Below are positions 35,601-48,119 of a stretch of DNA of 64,000 bases, in pieces. A program made the translations under genes and the position numbers. Source of the stretch: Plantago elongata. Lineage: Eukaryota; Streptophyta; Magnoliopsida; Lamiales; Plantaginaceae. Position 1 is the stretch's first letter, and the number at the start of each line of letters is the position of its first letter. Under the pieces are notes generated by a model, which was not told the DNA's origin, searched no databases, and was given only the letters and a program-made list of their open reading frames with translations. The stretch is from assembly GCA_036897095.1 (NCBI GenBank), contig JAYMSP010000251.1:1-64000 (forward strand). Reading direction: 5' to 3'.

Positions 35601-37440
35601 TTGGTTGAGAATATGCGAGCCCGTGGCGACTCTAACTTCATGGACTTCTTACTGCGAGTTGGGAATGGAATCCAAGAGCTCAAAACAGGGGATAAAATCT
35701 GCCTACCAAATCACATGTGCGTATCAAATGAGGATCATGAAGAGTCGTTGGATGATTTAATTAAAAGTGTATTCCCCAGTTTCGAAAGATATTTCACGGA
35801 TCCATTCTCAATAATGGATAGGGCTATTCTGGCACCAAAAAATGATTGCGTCCACGAGATAAATGAGGCACTCATTCAGAGATTTCCTGGGCAAGTAGTA
35901 GAGTATTTCAGTACCGATGAAACCAACGACCCAACACTGCAGTGTCAATACCAAGACTACTTGAATAAAACAGATGTAACTGGACTGCCACCTCATATCT
36001 TACGGTTAAAGGAAATTTTCCCAATCATATTGATGCGAAACATAAACCATTCGGGAGGACTCTGTAACTGATTAAGATTGATAGTTCGGAAGCTTGACAA
36101 GAACATATTAAGAGCATAGATTGCTTCTAATGAGAATAAAGGAGCAAATGTTTTCATTCCGATGATTCCACTTCAACCCTCAGACAAAATCAAGAGTCAA
36201 ATTCCCTTAAAAAGGAATCAATTCCCAGTAAGGCATTGCTTCGCGATGACAATAAACAAGGCCCAAGGCCAAACACTTGATAGGGTCGGAATATATCTGC
36301 TAGAACCTGTGTTCGCACATGGTCAACTATATGTTGCATTGTCAAGGGTGAAGACATCTGATTCCATCAAGTTCTATATAAGACCTCCAACAACATAATG
36401 CACAACGCCATGTCATACCAGGAATGTTGTTTACACGGAGATCCTACATGATTGTCTTTGACAAGTAACAATACATGACGCCACAATTTTTTCTTAAGTA
36501 CTGCCTATATTTTACCCAATCCGCATTAAATTCAACAAACATAAACCATGTTATTACACTGCATATACAGTGGGTTTACACTACACAGGGTAAAATTTTA
36601 CCATTATCAAGTAGCTTCATAATTGAGAGATAACAAATACTCACTTTCGAAACTTTGCAGGTAATGAGGAAAGTCAGCATGATTCACAAGTATAAAGCAA
36701 ATAAGTTGGCAATTGTGAGCAACCATATAGTTCGAGATACCGACCATACTCAAGAGTTTCTGGAGACGCAAATTGGTCAAGAATATGTAATTGCGTTGGA
36801 CTTATTGATGTACAGATTAATTTGCTTCATAATGATGTCAAATAAAAAATGCCTTAAGGAACAACGTTGATTGATACTTCATCCATCTATTTAGCTTGGT
36901 ACTTGATTATTTGTTTTCCTGCTTTTTAGTAGGACAAAACAAATATTGATGGCTCTTGGGGTTGGTCTATGGATCTCTCACTATATATTTTTGGATTTTG
37001 ATGAAACATGGACATAAATATCTGGAAAAGCTAATATGTGCTATGCTTTGATTTCTGCGTGCATATTGGATATGTGTTCTATACTATTATGTTGATTCTA
37101 ACTAGTACGACTTTTAGTATTTGAAAATGCTACAACAAGGTGACTCTTGAGAACACTTATCTCTTAACTGATATGGCCGATGATGAATGCAAATGTATTT
37201 ATAAGTGGTAATCAATTTACAATAACAGTAACCTTGCTGGTCTTTGGTACTACTGCTCTTTTTTTTGATGATTTGAGTTTTGTAAGAAAATTGTTATTTA
37301 AAGCTATATTGTAAATTGCAAAAGTTGTAATAATGGATACAAACCACTGTAGTTTAAAATAAAAATATTAGTTAAATATAAAATTATTATTAATTACGAT
37401 TAAAATGAACTTTTGCGGTCGCACGGTGAAAAAACACTAG
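32660..37440 (+). mobile_element. Decayed Helitron (Rep-helicase type)
   Basis: Coding remnants run in the order expected for a plant RepHel protein: Rep/HUH region (about 33400-34480, with FEFQKRGLPHAH-like HUH sequence at about 33680-33720 and KYLYKYVCKG at about 34105), then Pif1-type helicase (about 35040-36390, with a Walker A region near 35140, WDEAS at about 35385 and MTINKAQGQT at about 36245). The 3' terminus fits: a small hairpin tgcggtcgca at 37414-37423, 13 nt before CTAG at 37437-37440, followed by T. The 5' TC end was not located. The frame is broken several times, including a tandemly repeated Rep segment and a G16 run, so it cannot be autonomous. Confidence 0.85.
32674..33398 (+). 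repeat. Two tandem 362/363-bp units inside the Helitron Rep gene
   Basis: The motif acgagaggcggaggaattgg begins at 32674, 33036 and 33399. The first two intervals are near-identical units covering the Rep segment before the RGGGIGR motif, and the third start leads into the rest of Rep. The units differ by scattered substitutions. This is an internal tandem duplication, not normal Helitron structure. Confidence 0.9.
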
Positions 37441-38262
37441 TATAATATAAGCATATAAGATGACTAGGGTTGTTTGTTATACGAATGTAATCGGTCAATT
37501 TAACTCGATGAACAATGATTTGGCCTAAAAAACATTTCAAATACCTCCATTTCAATTTCATTCTAAACATAATTTCACCAAAATTCATTTAAACGTCCAT
37601 ACTTAAATTTTATTCCAAACACAATTTCACCAAAATCCATTCAAATGTTCATATTTAAATTTTATATCAATCCGTCGCAGGTGACCCAATTGCATTTATG
37701 GCAGTTATTGCCTGTTTGGCCAGTGATAGTGCGCGTAGCAATATGGTTATTTCAATTGAAAAATATCGGTTATCGGTTCTTTTGTATCACGTTTCTTTCT
37801 AAAAGTCTAATGATGTGTCCAAACACGTGAAAGATACAAGTAATTAAACAAGTGTGTGGTGGAAAGCTCCATAGCTTTAATCAAATGTCATGGGACCCAG
37901 AATTAGCTGAAGCAACATCGAAGTTTATAAATTTCGTTTGGTTGTGAATTTGTGATTATACTATCAATCTTCATAAAGTAATTCTTTGGTCTTAGACTTC
38001 ACTTCCCCCTCCCTCAAATATATTTTAATTCCGTTTATACTTTGTAAAAAGTTGAAAGGTAATTTAGTTTATTGAATTCTTTCTAAAGAAACTAATTCTC
38101 TTAACATAAAATTACTTCAGTTTAGTTCAGTTTAATTTTTCTTAATTAAATTATATATTATATTTCAGTTCAGCTTAATTTAATTTCGTAAATTTTAGTT
38201 GAAAAGTCTACATAATTAACCTTTAACATTAACTAGCTAGTCGTTAAACATAGACTGAATAT
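37441..38262. other. AT-rich spacer
   Basis: No gene is seen. Around 37480-37680 the words catttaaa, catttcaat and atttcaccaaaat recur in a manner shared with the gggctgattg-type MITE relative at 42.5 kb and with sequence at 56.9 kb. A decayed MITE is likely. Confidence 0.4.
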
Positions 38263-39160
38263 GGGGAAAAATCCGAAACATATACCCTAAGTTGTGACAT
38301 TTCTGAAAAAGGTATATTTAATTGTTACCGTCCAATTTTAATACCTCAAGTTGACATTGTATCCAATTAGGTACACCGTGACACGTGGCAGCTTAATTAC
38401 GTGACACATGTTACATTGATAAATTTAAAATTTTAATGGGTGAAATTACAAATAAAATAAAGTTTAACAATTTTCAATTTCACCACATAATTTTTAATTA
38501 TATTAAATCAACCATATTTTGTAAAATCAGGCTAAAATAAATAAGAAAGAGGGGGAAATTAATTTTAAATTATAAAAAAAATATATAAAAATCTGAAAAA
38601 TTATCAATTATAATTTAAATTAAATTTTGATATATGAAAAATAAATAAAAAATAATTAAATTAAAAAAAGGGGGAAACGTATCACTCTCTCGTAATTTAT
38701 GGGTATAAATTTTTTAATATAATTTAAAAATATTTTTAAAAATATAACAAAATATTTCACATTCTATTACATATAAAATAAATAAAAAAATTAAAATTTC
38801 AAAAATGCAATTTGCTATAATAAAATTTTCAATTGAATTTTTAGATTTTGTAAGTGATTTTATTTTTTATTTTTTATAAATTATTTTCAATAAAAATATA
38901 TTTTTATATGGGTAATTTTATAATATTGTTAAAACTCATAATCTATTTGTAATTAATAAAGATGATTGTATTGACGTTTAGGTCCATCGTATTTCTATAT
39001 TTTTCAATGTGATATGTGTCACGTAATTAAGCTGCCACGTGTCACGAGATACTAGAATTGATACAATATAAACTTAAGGTATTAAAATTAGACAGTAACA
39101 ACTAAGTATACATTTTTTAAAAATATTACAATTTAAAGTGCCTTTTTTAAAATTTTCCCC
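38263..39160. mobile_element. Long-TIR element of about 0.9 kb, MULE-like
   Basis: The outer ends are ggggaaaa (38263) and ttttcccc (39160). Terminal inverted repeats of about 150 bp follow; the left arm reads gtgacacgtggcagcttaat (about 38378) and the right arm attaagctgccacgtgtcac (about 39026), the exact reverse complement. The core is very AT-rich and non-coding. No convincing target duplication was found. Long TIRs without an ORF suggest a non-autonomous Mutator-like element. It ends about 215 bp upstream of the DUF247 TATA box. Confidence 0.7.
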
Positions 39161-39375
39161 ATAAATATGTATCGGTTGGTTGGGAAATGATGTAAACTTC
39201 CGTGAATATACGAGCTATAGACTTCACAATGTAACGTGCAACATAGGCCACATTGTCTCCACTCATGTTTTAATTAGTCCATCATCGATATGGTGAGAAT
39301 CTCGTTTTCAATATTAAAAACAAAATTGAAAAATACAAAAAAAACGAAAAACGAAAAAGTTCCAATTGAGCGTTC

Positions 39376-39381
39376 TATAAA
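39376..39381 (+). promoter_or_regulatory. TATA box of the DUF247 gene
   Basis: TATAAA in the context gttctataaattta lies 83 bp upstream of the chosen ATG (39464). It also argues against an upstream in-frame ATG at 39290, which would precede the promoter. Confidence 0.55.
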
Positions 39382-39463
39382 TTTATACTACTTCCCACCC
39401 TCACTCGTCACTACAATACCAATCAATACCATATTCTATCCACACTCCCAAACAATTTCAAAA

Positions 39464-42087
39464 ATGTCTTCTCTTCAATCCAAACCCTCTGGCCCGATCC
39501 TAAACCCGAGCCCCATTTTCGACGAGAAACAATGGGTAATCCATGTCTCACGAACACTCGAAGAAGAACTTGAAGAAGAAACCGAAACCCCAGCCTCAAT
39601 CTTCCACGTCCCAAAACTCCTTCTGGACCTCCATCCACATTCTTACGTCCCACAACAAGTAGCCATCGGTCCATACCACCCAGGTCGTTCCGAAATTCGT
39701 GACATGGAACGCTACAAGCTTGCTGCTGCGAAAAGGAACCAACAGGACTTCAAAAGGCTCAAGCTCCAAACTGTTGTGAAAGAGCTCATGGAGTATGAAG
39801 GCAAGATTCGTGCAAGTTACCAAACGGTCTTGAACTTGAGCGGCGAAACGTTGGCTTGGATGATGGCCGTTGACGCCTCATTTTTGCTCGAGTTTCTTCA
39901 AGTTTGCGCGGTTAAGAGAAATAAGGTGGATACCAATGTTGTGTCCGGGAGGTTGACCCGGTTGGCACATTTGGGGCAGAATAAGACGGCACATAACGCG
40001 ATTCTTAAGGATACATCGTTGGTGGAGAACCAAATACCTTTGTTCGTCATGCGCAAGTTGCTCGAGATGTACTTCTCGTCGCTTGAGAAGGCCGACGAGT
40101 TGCTTTTTTCAATGATGGTTTGTCTGAATCACTTTAATCTCTATTATCCAAATACTATATATTTAAAATAAACTAAAAGTTTTTTTTTTCAGACGATACA
40201 AACTTATATTAAAATTTGAAGATCGATTATACGAGCATAATTTTTGCTCGGAATAAACTACAAATAATTAAGTTAACTTAATTTATAACACACATTAAAA
40301 TAATTTATTACATTAAATCTAGAAGAACTTGACCCTTCTCCAATAGCATCATCCCCTTCATGTAGTAAACTAGTAGTGAGTCCCACATGTAGGTACAATT
40401 ACAATACTATAGTGAGTGATTGATTGAGTGGATCATTGGAAATATATATTAATTAAAATTAATGACTTATATGAGCGTGTATTTTTAATTGTATGAGTTA
40501 GCTATACTTAAGATAATGATGCATTATTACATTGAAAATATTTGTCGTACATTATTCTATTTTCACACCATTAAGAACAAATGAATAGGTTAATGCATAT
40601 AAACTTAGTTTAATTAGGTTGGGTTCTCTTCAACCGAAGATCAATTCAGTTCAATTCGATCAAGTTCAGTTCAGTTTAGTTCATTTTAACTCGACTTAGT
40701 TATAATTTATATATTACTTTAATTCAATTCAGTAAATTTCAGTTGAAGAGAACACAGTTTTAGTGTGCCCGTTAATTAATTGTATAATAAAAAAAAATCT
40801 AGTACATATGAGGTCATAATACAAGCTGAGGTGGGTGAAGTCGTAAACTCGTAAGAGTGAATACATAAATAAATAAATTATTAATATAAATGTGAGAATT
40901 TTTGATAAAAAATGAATAAAGAAATGATACAATGTGTAACTTCTCTTAAAATTAGATATTTTGAAATAACACAATATTTCCAATGTGATCACTTTTAAGT
41001 GTTGTACTAATTTCAAAATCTTGAAATTTTATCCGGATTGATTTTGCTCTATGTGATCCAGGTTAGTGTTTGCGAAGAGCTTTCTCCCTTCAAGATGGTG
41101 GAGGATTCGAAAGTTAATAAGGTTGATGTGAAGGAGTTCGATCATTTGCTCGACTTTTTGTACCACTACGTCGTGCCTAAATTCGAAGATACAACTGGAG
41201 ATGTTGTTATTGAGGTTGCCAATGAAGGACCCTTGAAAGATCTTGATGAAGGTGATGTTGAGGATCAAGGGTGTCTCCACAAGGTGAGGGTAAAAGTTAC
41301 TAGTTTACGCGGTCTGGTTACTTTTATGAAGAAGGTAATGTTTTCCAAGCCGGTGAAAATGATTGTCAAGTTACCTTGGACAATTCTATCCAAGATGCCT
41401 ATGTTGTCGAAAATCAAGGAGCCATTGGAAAATTTCTTTGGCAATTTAGAAGAGCAAGAAGATGGTGATGATTCCGAAGGGGGTTCAAATGACACAAAGT
41501 CCCCATTACTAGAAGAGATTGAAATTCCTTCTGTAACGTGCCTAGCCAATACCGGAATCATGTTCCAACCGACGGATCAGGGCATTTCTAGCATTTCTTA
41601 TGATTGCAAAACACGCGTTTTCACTCTCCCTGTGATCAACCTGGACGAAAACTCTACAGTTGTGTTACGGAACCTGGTGGCATACGAGATTTGCAGCTCA
41701 TCAGGCCCGTTGGTCCTGACTCGTTACACCGAGATGATGAACGGGATTATTGACACTGCAGAAGACGCTGAGTTTCTTCGTGAGAGGGGGATTGTGGTTA
41801 ACAGACTGAAAAGTGATGATGAGGTTGCGAACCTATGGAACGGGATGAGCAAGTCAATTCGGTTGACGAAGGTGCCCTTCTTGGATAAGGTGATTAAAGA
41901 TGTGAACAAGGATTATAGTGGGAGATGGAAGGTTAAATTTGAGAAGGCATTCAAGAGGTATGTTTTTGGATCATGGAAGATACTTACACTGTTTGGTGCA
42001 TTGTTCATGATTTTGTTGATGGCTTTGCAAGCGTTCTGCTCTGTGTATAATTGTACTAGGATTATGCCGATAGAAGGCCTTAGTTGA
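39464..42087 (+). CDS. DUF247 / UPF0481 membrane protein (At3g02645-like)
   Basis: Two exons (39464-40117 and 41062-42087) join in phase to 559 residues. Family landmarks are WVIHVSRTLEEE near the N-terminus, SIFHVPKLLL, VAIGPYHPG, MERYKLAAAKR, MMAVDASFLLEFLQ, SLVENQIPLFVMRKLLE, then LPVINLDENSTVVLRNLVAYE and WNGMSKSIRLTKVPFLDKVI in exon 2. A C-terminal hydrophobic helix (about residues 522-546) is the membrane anchor typical of the family. The best match I can recall is Arabidopsis At3g02645 along its full length. The biochemical role of most DUF247 proteins is unknown; some grass members act in self-incompatibility. An acidic insert (about 380-400) separates the two conserved halves. The gene looks intact. 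Confidence 0.93.
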
Positions 42088-44268
42088 TTATTAGGTTAAT
42101 GCAATTATCCTATTTTCCTTTCATTTGGTTTTTCTTTTCAATCATGTGTGTGTCAGTGTGTGTTCCCTAATGTAACGCAAGTGAAGTTTCTTGTGCAATG
42201 CTCCATGACATTTGGAGCTTGACATATATGGTGACCTACTCTTCTCCTTTGATTGGCAACCCTACCTGATCAAGTGGGACACTGCAAAGTTTGTGATCGG
42301 GCCGGAAGAGATTATACACTACTTTTGTGCTCTCACTTGTTTATGTATCTGACAGTCTTGTATTATATATTCAGTTTTAGGTACTTTTATACTTTAATAT
42401 GTATTCTAAGAGTTTTGTAATAGTCAGTCAATATATTATTCAATGCTAATATGTATTTATTCAATCATAAATAAATACATATAAAGTTATAGGGCTGATT
42501 GACCAAGCATTTAAATATTTCATTTCAATTTCATTTCAAATATAATTTCACTAAAATTATATTTAAATGGTTATTTAGATGTCATGTCAATCAGGTCCAT
42601 AGTTACTCGTGGAATTATTGGCATTTCAAGTAATTATAAGTAATTATAAGTAGGAAACTATGAATGTCGTTAGTGGGTTGGTGCATGTTCTAGAATATAG
42701 GCCCAAAGAATTAATGATCGGAGTGATATGAGAGATGGAAGTTAGTGAAGTGGTCACAATCTTGATCTCAAATGACAGCCTAGCTACCGAGTGCCGACGA
42801 TTTTTCTTCACTCATTTTTCACATTCAAGCATGTGAAGATAATTGAGCTAATAATCAATCACGTTATATTCATGGGTTTTAATGGATCGGATCAGTTTGA
42901 AAAACAATTTAAACTGAAATAAATTATACTATAAAAAATAAACTAAAAAGAATTAAACTGGATTGAATGAAATTAAATTAAATTGAATATAAGAATTTTT
43001 AATTGAATAAAATAGGATTATTCCATTTTCAGATTGACTTTATACCGACTTGAACACAGGTCTTCGTTAGATGATTAGTAAATACAATCTCATAAAATAT
43101 GATATCATAACTTTATTTTAATAAAAAGTAAAAATGTACAACAATACCCTTATCAAATTAATCAAATTTATTATAACATTCCAACCGTTGATTCCTGTCC
43201 TGATTGTTCTTGTTATTTCATTTACTGGTGTTTCTTTTGGTGGCTGGGTTTATTGAAGCTAAGGAGTGTGCACAAACTTGGCCAACATTCAAGAGTTGCT
43301 TCTAGCCATTGCAGTGATGGTTTTAGCTCCTTAATCACAGTTTTGAACTGGAGTTGAATGTATTATGATTGTACGCAATCTGCAGTCTGAGTGACAGAGG
43401 CTTGTTCTTGTATAGATATTGAGCTGCATTTTATGCATTTGGTTGCTCTTTTTGATTAGTTTCGATTGTATTTGTTTAGTCTGGTTTGGTTGGATCCCTA
43501 TCTGAATGGGTCTGGCCCAGGAGGATTTAAGTTGAGTCCATTTGCTAGTTGGTCCTAATATTTGGGCCTTTGGTGGATTGATGGTGTGTCGAATATTTGT
43601 ATTGTCTATTGGGATATGCCCTTCTGGGATTGTACTCCTATTGAGCTTCAATATATTTTTAAATTCGTGCAAAAACAAACATTGTTTCAATTCTAACGGA
43701 ATGGATGAAGTATTCTGTTTCACTAAAGTGTAATAATTTTCGTTTTAAGAGTTTCACTAAAATTGTTGCATTACCTTCTATAAAATTTACTTTTATAATG
43801 AAATTCATTTTTAACTACACATATTTTTCTCATACATACTTTTTAACTCTATTAATATTTTAAACATATTTTTAACAATTTTTTTCAAAACCACATAACT
43901 TTCTTAAAAATCGTGCAAATTAAAATTGTTCCACCCTTATACAAAACAAAAGGATCAATTGATTTTGTGCTTCAAAATTTTCCTTTTACATTTTCATGTT
44001 GTATATCATAGTCTACTCAGCGGATAATTAGTTTTGATGTGCGTTGATAAAGAATAAGATAAAGATATGAAATAAGATGAGGAAGAAGAAGAGGAGGCAG
44101 GCGTAGAATGTAGAAGAATAAAGAGAAGGGGAGGAGCATCAGAAGAAAAAGATGAGGAAGAAAGAAGGGGAAGAGTTTGTGGGATTAGACGATATATACA
44201 ACTTCTTATCATTATTCGAGTTATAGAGGCGATAATGAAGTATTATGATGGGTCTATGTACTATGGAT
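42088..44268. other. Intergenic spacer, small MITE at 42492-42598
   Basis: The 3' flank of the DUF247 gene comes first. A MITE-like unit with gggctgattg / caatcaggtcc ends lies at 42492-42598. The remaining sequence is AT-rich, with a purine-rich stretch at about 44060-44180. No exon is supported; short frames here lack family similarity. Confidence 0.5.
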
Positions 44269-45018
44269 CAGGGACGGACCTACATACGCGTAAAGAATCG
44301 CAATCGCTACTCCTCGATTTTGTAAATAAAATGTATATTATACCCCTTTCAAAAATTTAATGAATAATGATATATTTAACAAGAATGAATTATGAATAAA
44401 ATTGGTATAACTCAGCTGATGCACCTATATTCCATTAAGGCTTCCCCTGCCAATTGATCACAAGTTCGATTTTCAGTAGTGTTAGATTTTCCAACTATTT
44501 TGTTTATATGTTTTTTTACTATTTACTTGACATTTTCATTCTGCCAATTTATCAAAAGTTCGATTCTTGATAGTGCTAGATTTTCCAACCATTTTGTTTA
44601 CATATTTTTCTAACATTTACTTGACATTTTCATTATTTCTTTATGATTCACTGATTCAGTAACATTATTTTGTTATTTATCTCTTATTTAATGTTCTCTT
44701 AGTTTACAATTCACAATCATATTTTATAAATACTTAACTTTATTTCATTTTAACTCTCTTTGTTTTTTTATTTTTTCTATTTAATGGTAAATACATTTAC
44801 TTAATATACTTAAAAAAATTGTTCAATCTAAACAAAGCTATATTATATCTAATTTCTCTTGTTTATGAGCACATAATTAAAATTTTTAGTCTAAACATTG
44901 TTCTTTATTATGTGAGTTTTGAAAACGTAATTTTCATTAGTCATTAATAATGAAATTTTTTAATTAAATTTATAGTAAAAGAATTCGCTACACTTTATAT
45001 ATATTTCTGCGTTCGTTC
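44269..45018. mobile_element. Non-autonomous element of about 750 bp with weak TIRs
   Basis: ATGGAT flanks both sides (44263-44268 and 45019-45024), a possible 6-bp target duplication. The left end (cagggacggac) is a loose inverted match to the right end (gcgttcgttc). A tandem duplication of a unit of about 94 bp lies inside at about 44448-44635 (gccaattgatcacaagttcg / gccaatttatcaaaagttcg). There is no coding capacity. The element class is not resolved. Confidence 0.35.
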
Positions 45019-48000
45019 ATGGATGACGATGGTATTGAGAGGTTTAGGTATAATTTGTCGACACAATGTTCCATAGGTACTGAAAGTTTTAAATTAGATG
45101 TTAAATAGTAATAACAGCTCTAGTACTTTCAATCTTATAATATAATGTTCTTATCTACCATATTGTTTTCCACCACCTCGTCTGAAATTAGTATATAATC
45201 CCATTCCCATCAATATTAATAGCCAACAGAATTTCCTCGATTTAGCGACACATCGAATGTGGATGAATTTTGCAGGCAAGCAAAATGTGAGATTGTGCAT
45301 GGAAGTCTCTCCCAATGTCCGCCGATTATGTCTTCACCTAATGCAGTCGTCAAAGGTTGTTGGATCGACCAAGATCTAGATAACATTGGTTTCTACCGAA
45401 AACTTTTCAATCTTGTTTGTAAACTTTGAAGGTAAGCGAATCCCTCTGATAGAATTATCGGCTCCCACAAATTTTCATAAATCATATATTGGATTTTACT
45501 GAATTACTGTGAATAATGAGTCTAATGCTTGTCATGATTAAACACGAAAATTTCACCAAGATTAGGAGCCAGGGTTGCAACAACAACAACAACCATTCTG
45601 GTTTGAAAATGTAACTTTTTCTGCCTTTTTTTGTTATTACTGTATTACAAGTCAGAATTGTAGTTGAATTTCTATTTAAGTTGAATTTGTCGTGTTGATA
45701 TATTTGAAACGGAGTATCCAAGTTTCTTCTATCAAGTATACATGAGTATTAGGACTTCATAAAACCTCACCACGAGATTGGATAGAGATTGTATCCATTT
45801 GAATCAAAATGTGGTTTGCTTGTTTAGCGACATTTTTAGCTTTTTTAAGGTATATATTAATAAATATTAGTTAATGTAAAAGAAAAAGGCAAAAAATTAG
45901 TATAAAGAGACAAAATTTTGTTATCATTTTTTCCCACTTTTTCTAGGCCTTCCTACATTTACCTTTACATCGTTTTCATTTTCTATCGAAACAAAACAAA
46001 CATGAAAATTACGTTTTTCTTCTTATAAACAAAGAATCTTTTCCTCTAAAATTCCTTAAACCATGCAAAGCCTAAGAAGAATAAACATTTCATAAGGAAA
46101 AAAAGAAGGATATTGTTTAGTTAGATTCAAAGTATAACATATACACCTATTTAAATTTTTATTATTTTGAGTGTTTAGATTGATATTTATATTTTTAACT
46201 TATATATTCATAAAGTAAAAATGACAATCATAAATTATAGTGTGATCATCTAGTCGCCTTTGTCTATTTGATATGGACATTAGTTACGTCAAATATCTAA
46301 TGATGCATAATCAATTACCTATTATCAGTCAAGATTGTAGAAGAGTTCTAATTTATGCTTTTGTAAATATTTTTGTTATGTCTATAAATAATTTGTTATA
46401 ATTGTAAAAAATGAAACAATAATATGTGATTTTACTTCTGCTCACAAACTCAAAATATTTATTCCGCCACTTATTTTTTGATTATATCAAATGAAGTACG
46501 TAGACCCTTGTAATTGGATGATACAACACTTTTGAGTTATATTCCTTACAAATTTTCTAGTGTGTGTAAGGAGAAAACAATCGCTATACGTAATTGTGAT
46601 ATGAGTTTTGATGTATTATTTTATTTATCATCAACTAGAGTGGATGCACCGAACTCATGGTGCTTGTGCTTTTTTTATATTTCTATATTATACGTATTTA
46701 TAAGGGACTAAACAAGAAAGAGAACTATTAATGACATAATTTTCAAGCATGAGGAGGTTTATACTAATAATATGAATAATTATTAAAAGATTAATATTGA
46801 TCATACAGTATACTTATAAACTGGTGAACAATACAGTATTGCACATTTTATTTTTACCTCCAAACAACCTTTGGAAAAAATATAACCCTTTCATTCCCAT
46901 GCCATAGTCTCAATTCAATTTAATGTCGAGACTCAACATCGCGGGAATATTTCCCAGACAGAAGATCATAACTTATTTGACACTTTCAATACGACAAAAC
47001 TCACAAGAAACAACAAAATATGTACTTAAACTTAGTGTTTGAATTATTTATAAAAACGACGCGTCACCACTGCAGTAAAAACGACGACGATGCATCATCG
47101 TGCCATCATCATTGAAGACGGTCTAACCTTCCGGTGAAATAGTTTAAAGTCTCAATTACCAGAGCTTTTAAACTTTTAAGTTAATTTATTATACAATTTG
47201 TGTATTAATTACTTAAATTATTTCTTTTATTATATAAAAAAGTATGTACATACTCATTATTTATTATATCCGGGTCTATAGTTTTCAACGATGGAATCAT
47301 ATCGATTGATGGGTTAAGGTTCAATTGTGTAAATGTACATGTTATAAAATAAGTGTATGCTTATACTATTTCCTTGTGTATTCAACAAAGTAGCGACTTT
47401 CAAGATCTTTTCTTTTTTCTTTCACACACATGGAAACTTATTGAGTGTATATAAAAACTATCCGTCCGCTCCACCCATCAAATTACCTTCGTTAATGACG
47501 GTTAATTTTTTTATTAAAAATCACCTATAAATTATAAATTTGTACCCCGCCATTAAACGGGTGGGTGACAGTTTGCCGCCCACCCGCTCATTATATATCT
47601 TACTAGTATGTATTTTATATTTTATTACATTATATTAATAGTAATATATCTCCGTTACTCATTCTCTCTTAATTTTTATTAAGCTATTTGTATTAAAATT
47701 TAAAAGTTTATTTACGTATTAGAGTTATGAAATATAATATTTTTTCGTTAAGGGGACATACATCTTGAACATTTCACTGTCCAAAATAAAACACAGATTC
47801 CCTCATTTCCCATGAGCATTGCCATCTATATCTACACGAAAACATTAAATAAAGCTCAAAGAAACGCTTCAACCCGACACATTAAATTTATAAAACTTGC
47901 TTTCCCCTCAAAGATAACATGGCACATTGGCACTCTCACTAAAATAAGCCAAGCAAAAAAAACAGCCTGTTTTCCTCGGACCATTTGAATCCTGTCGGTC

Positions 48001-48119
48001 AAAATATTGCTCAATCACAGCTATAGCAAGCTACTCTGCAAGCGTTCTCACATATCTCATGCCCTGGATCACAAACTCCATTCATACATTACCAAACTCT
48101 TACATTCTTGCAACTTGCA
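45019..48119. other. Intergenic spacer upstream of the first XXT
   Basis: AT-rich sequence without a supported exon. At about 47052-47130 there is a short CpG-rich piece (gacgcgtcaccactg, gacgatgcatcatcgtg) that matches, in reverse complement, the terminal region of the Harbinger element at 63.05 kb. The XXT promoter and 5' UTR must lie in the last few hundred bases; no clear TATA box was chosen. Confidence 0.5.

Noticed and set aside
39290-39463. Upstream in-frame ATG of the DUF247 gene
   Set aside because: The extension is lysine/asparagine-rich, unlike the family, and lies upstream of or across the TATA box at 39376.
43210-43300. Defensin-like second exon (signal-peptide-like text ending VAGFIEAKECAQTWP)
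   Set aside because: No ATG-bearing first exon, no full cysteine array and an early stop; at best an unrecognisable relic.
43331-43723. 130-codon open frame on minus
   Set aside because: No family similarity, biased low-complexity composition and no splice or promoter context.
48108-48119. Frame opening four codons before the XXT ATG
   Set aside because: The codon at 48108 is TTG; the first real ATG is 48120.
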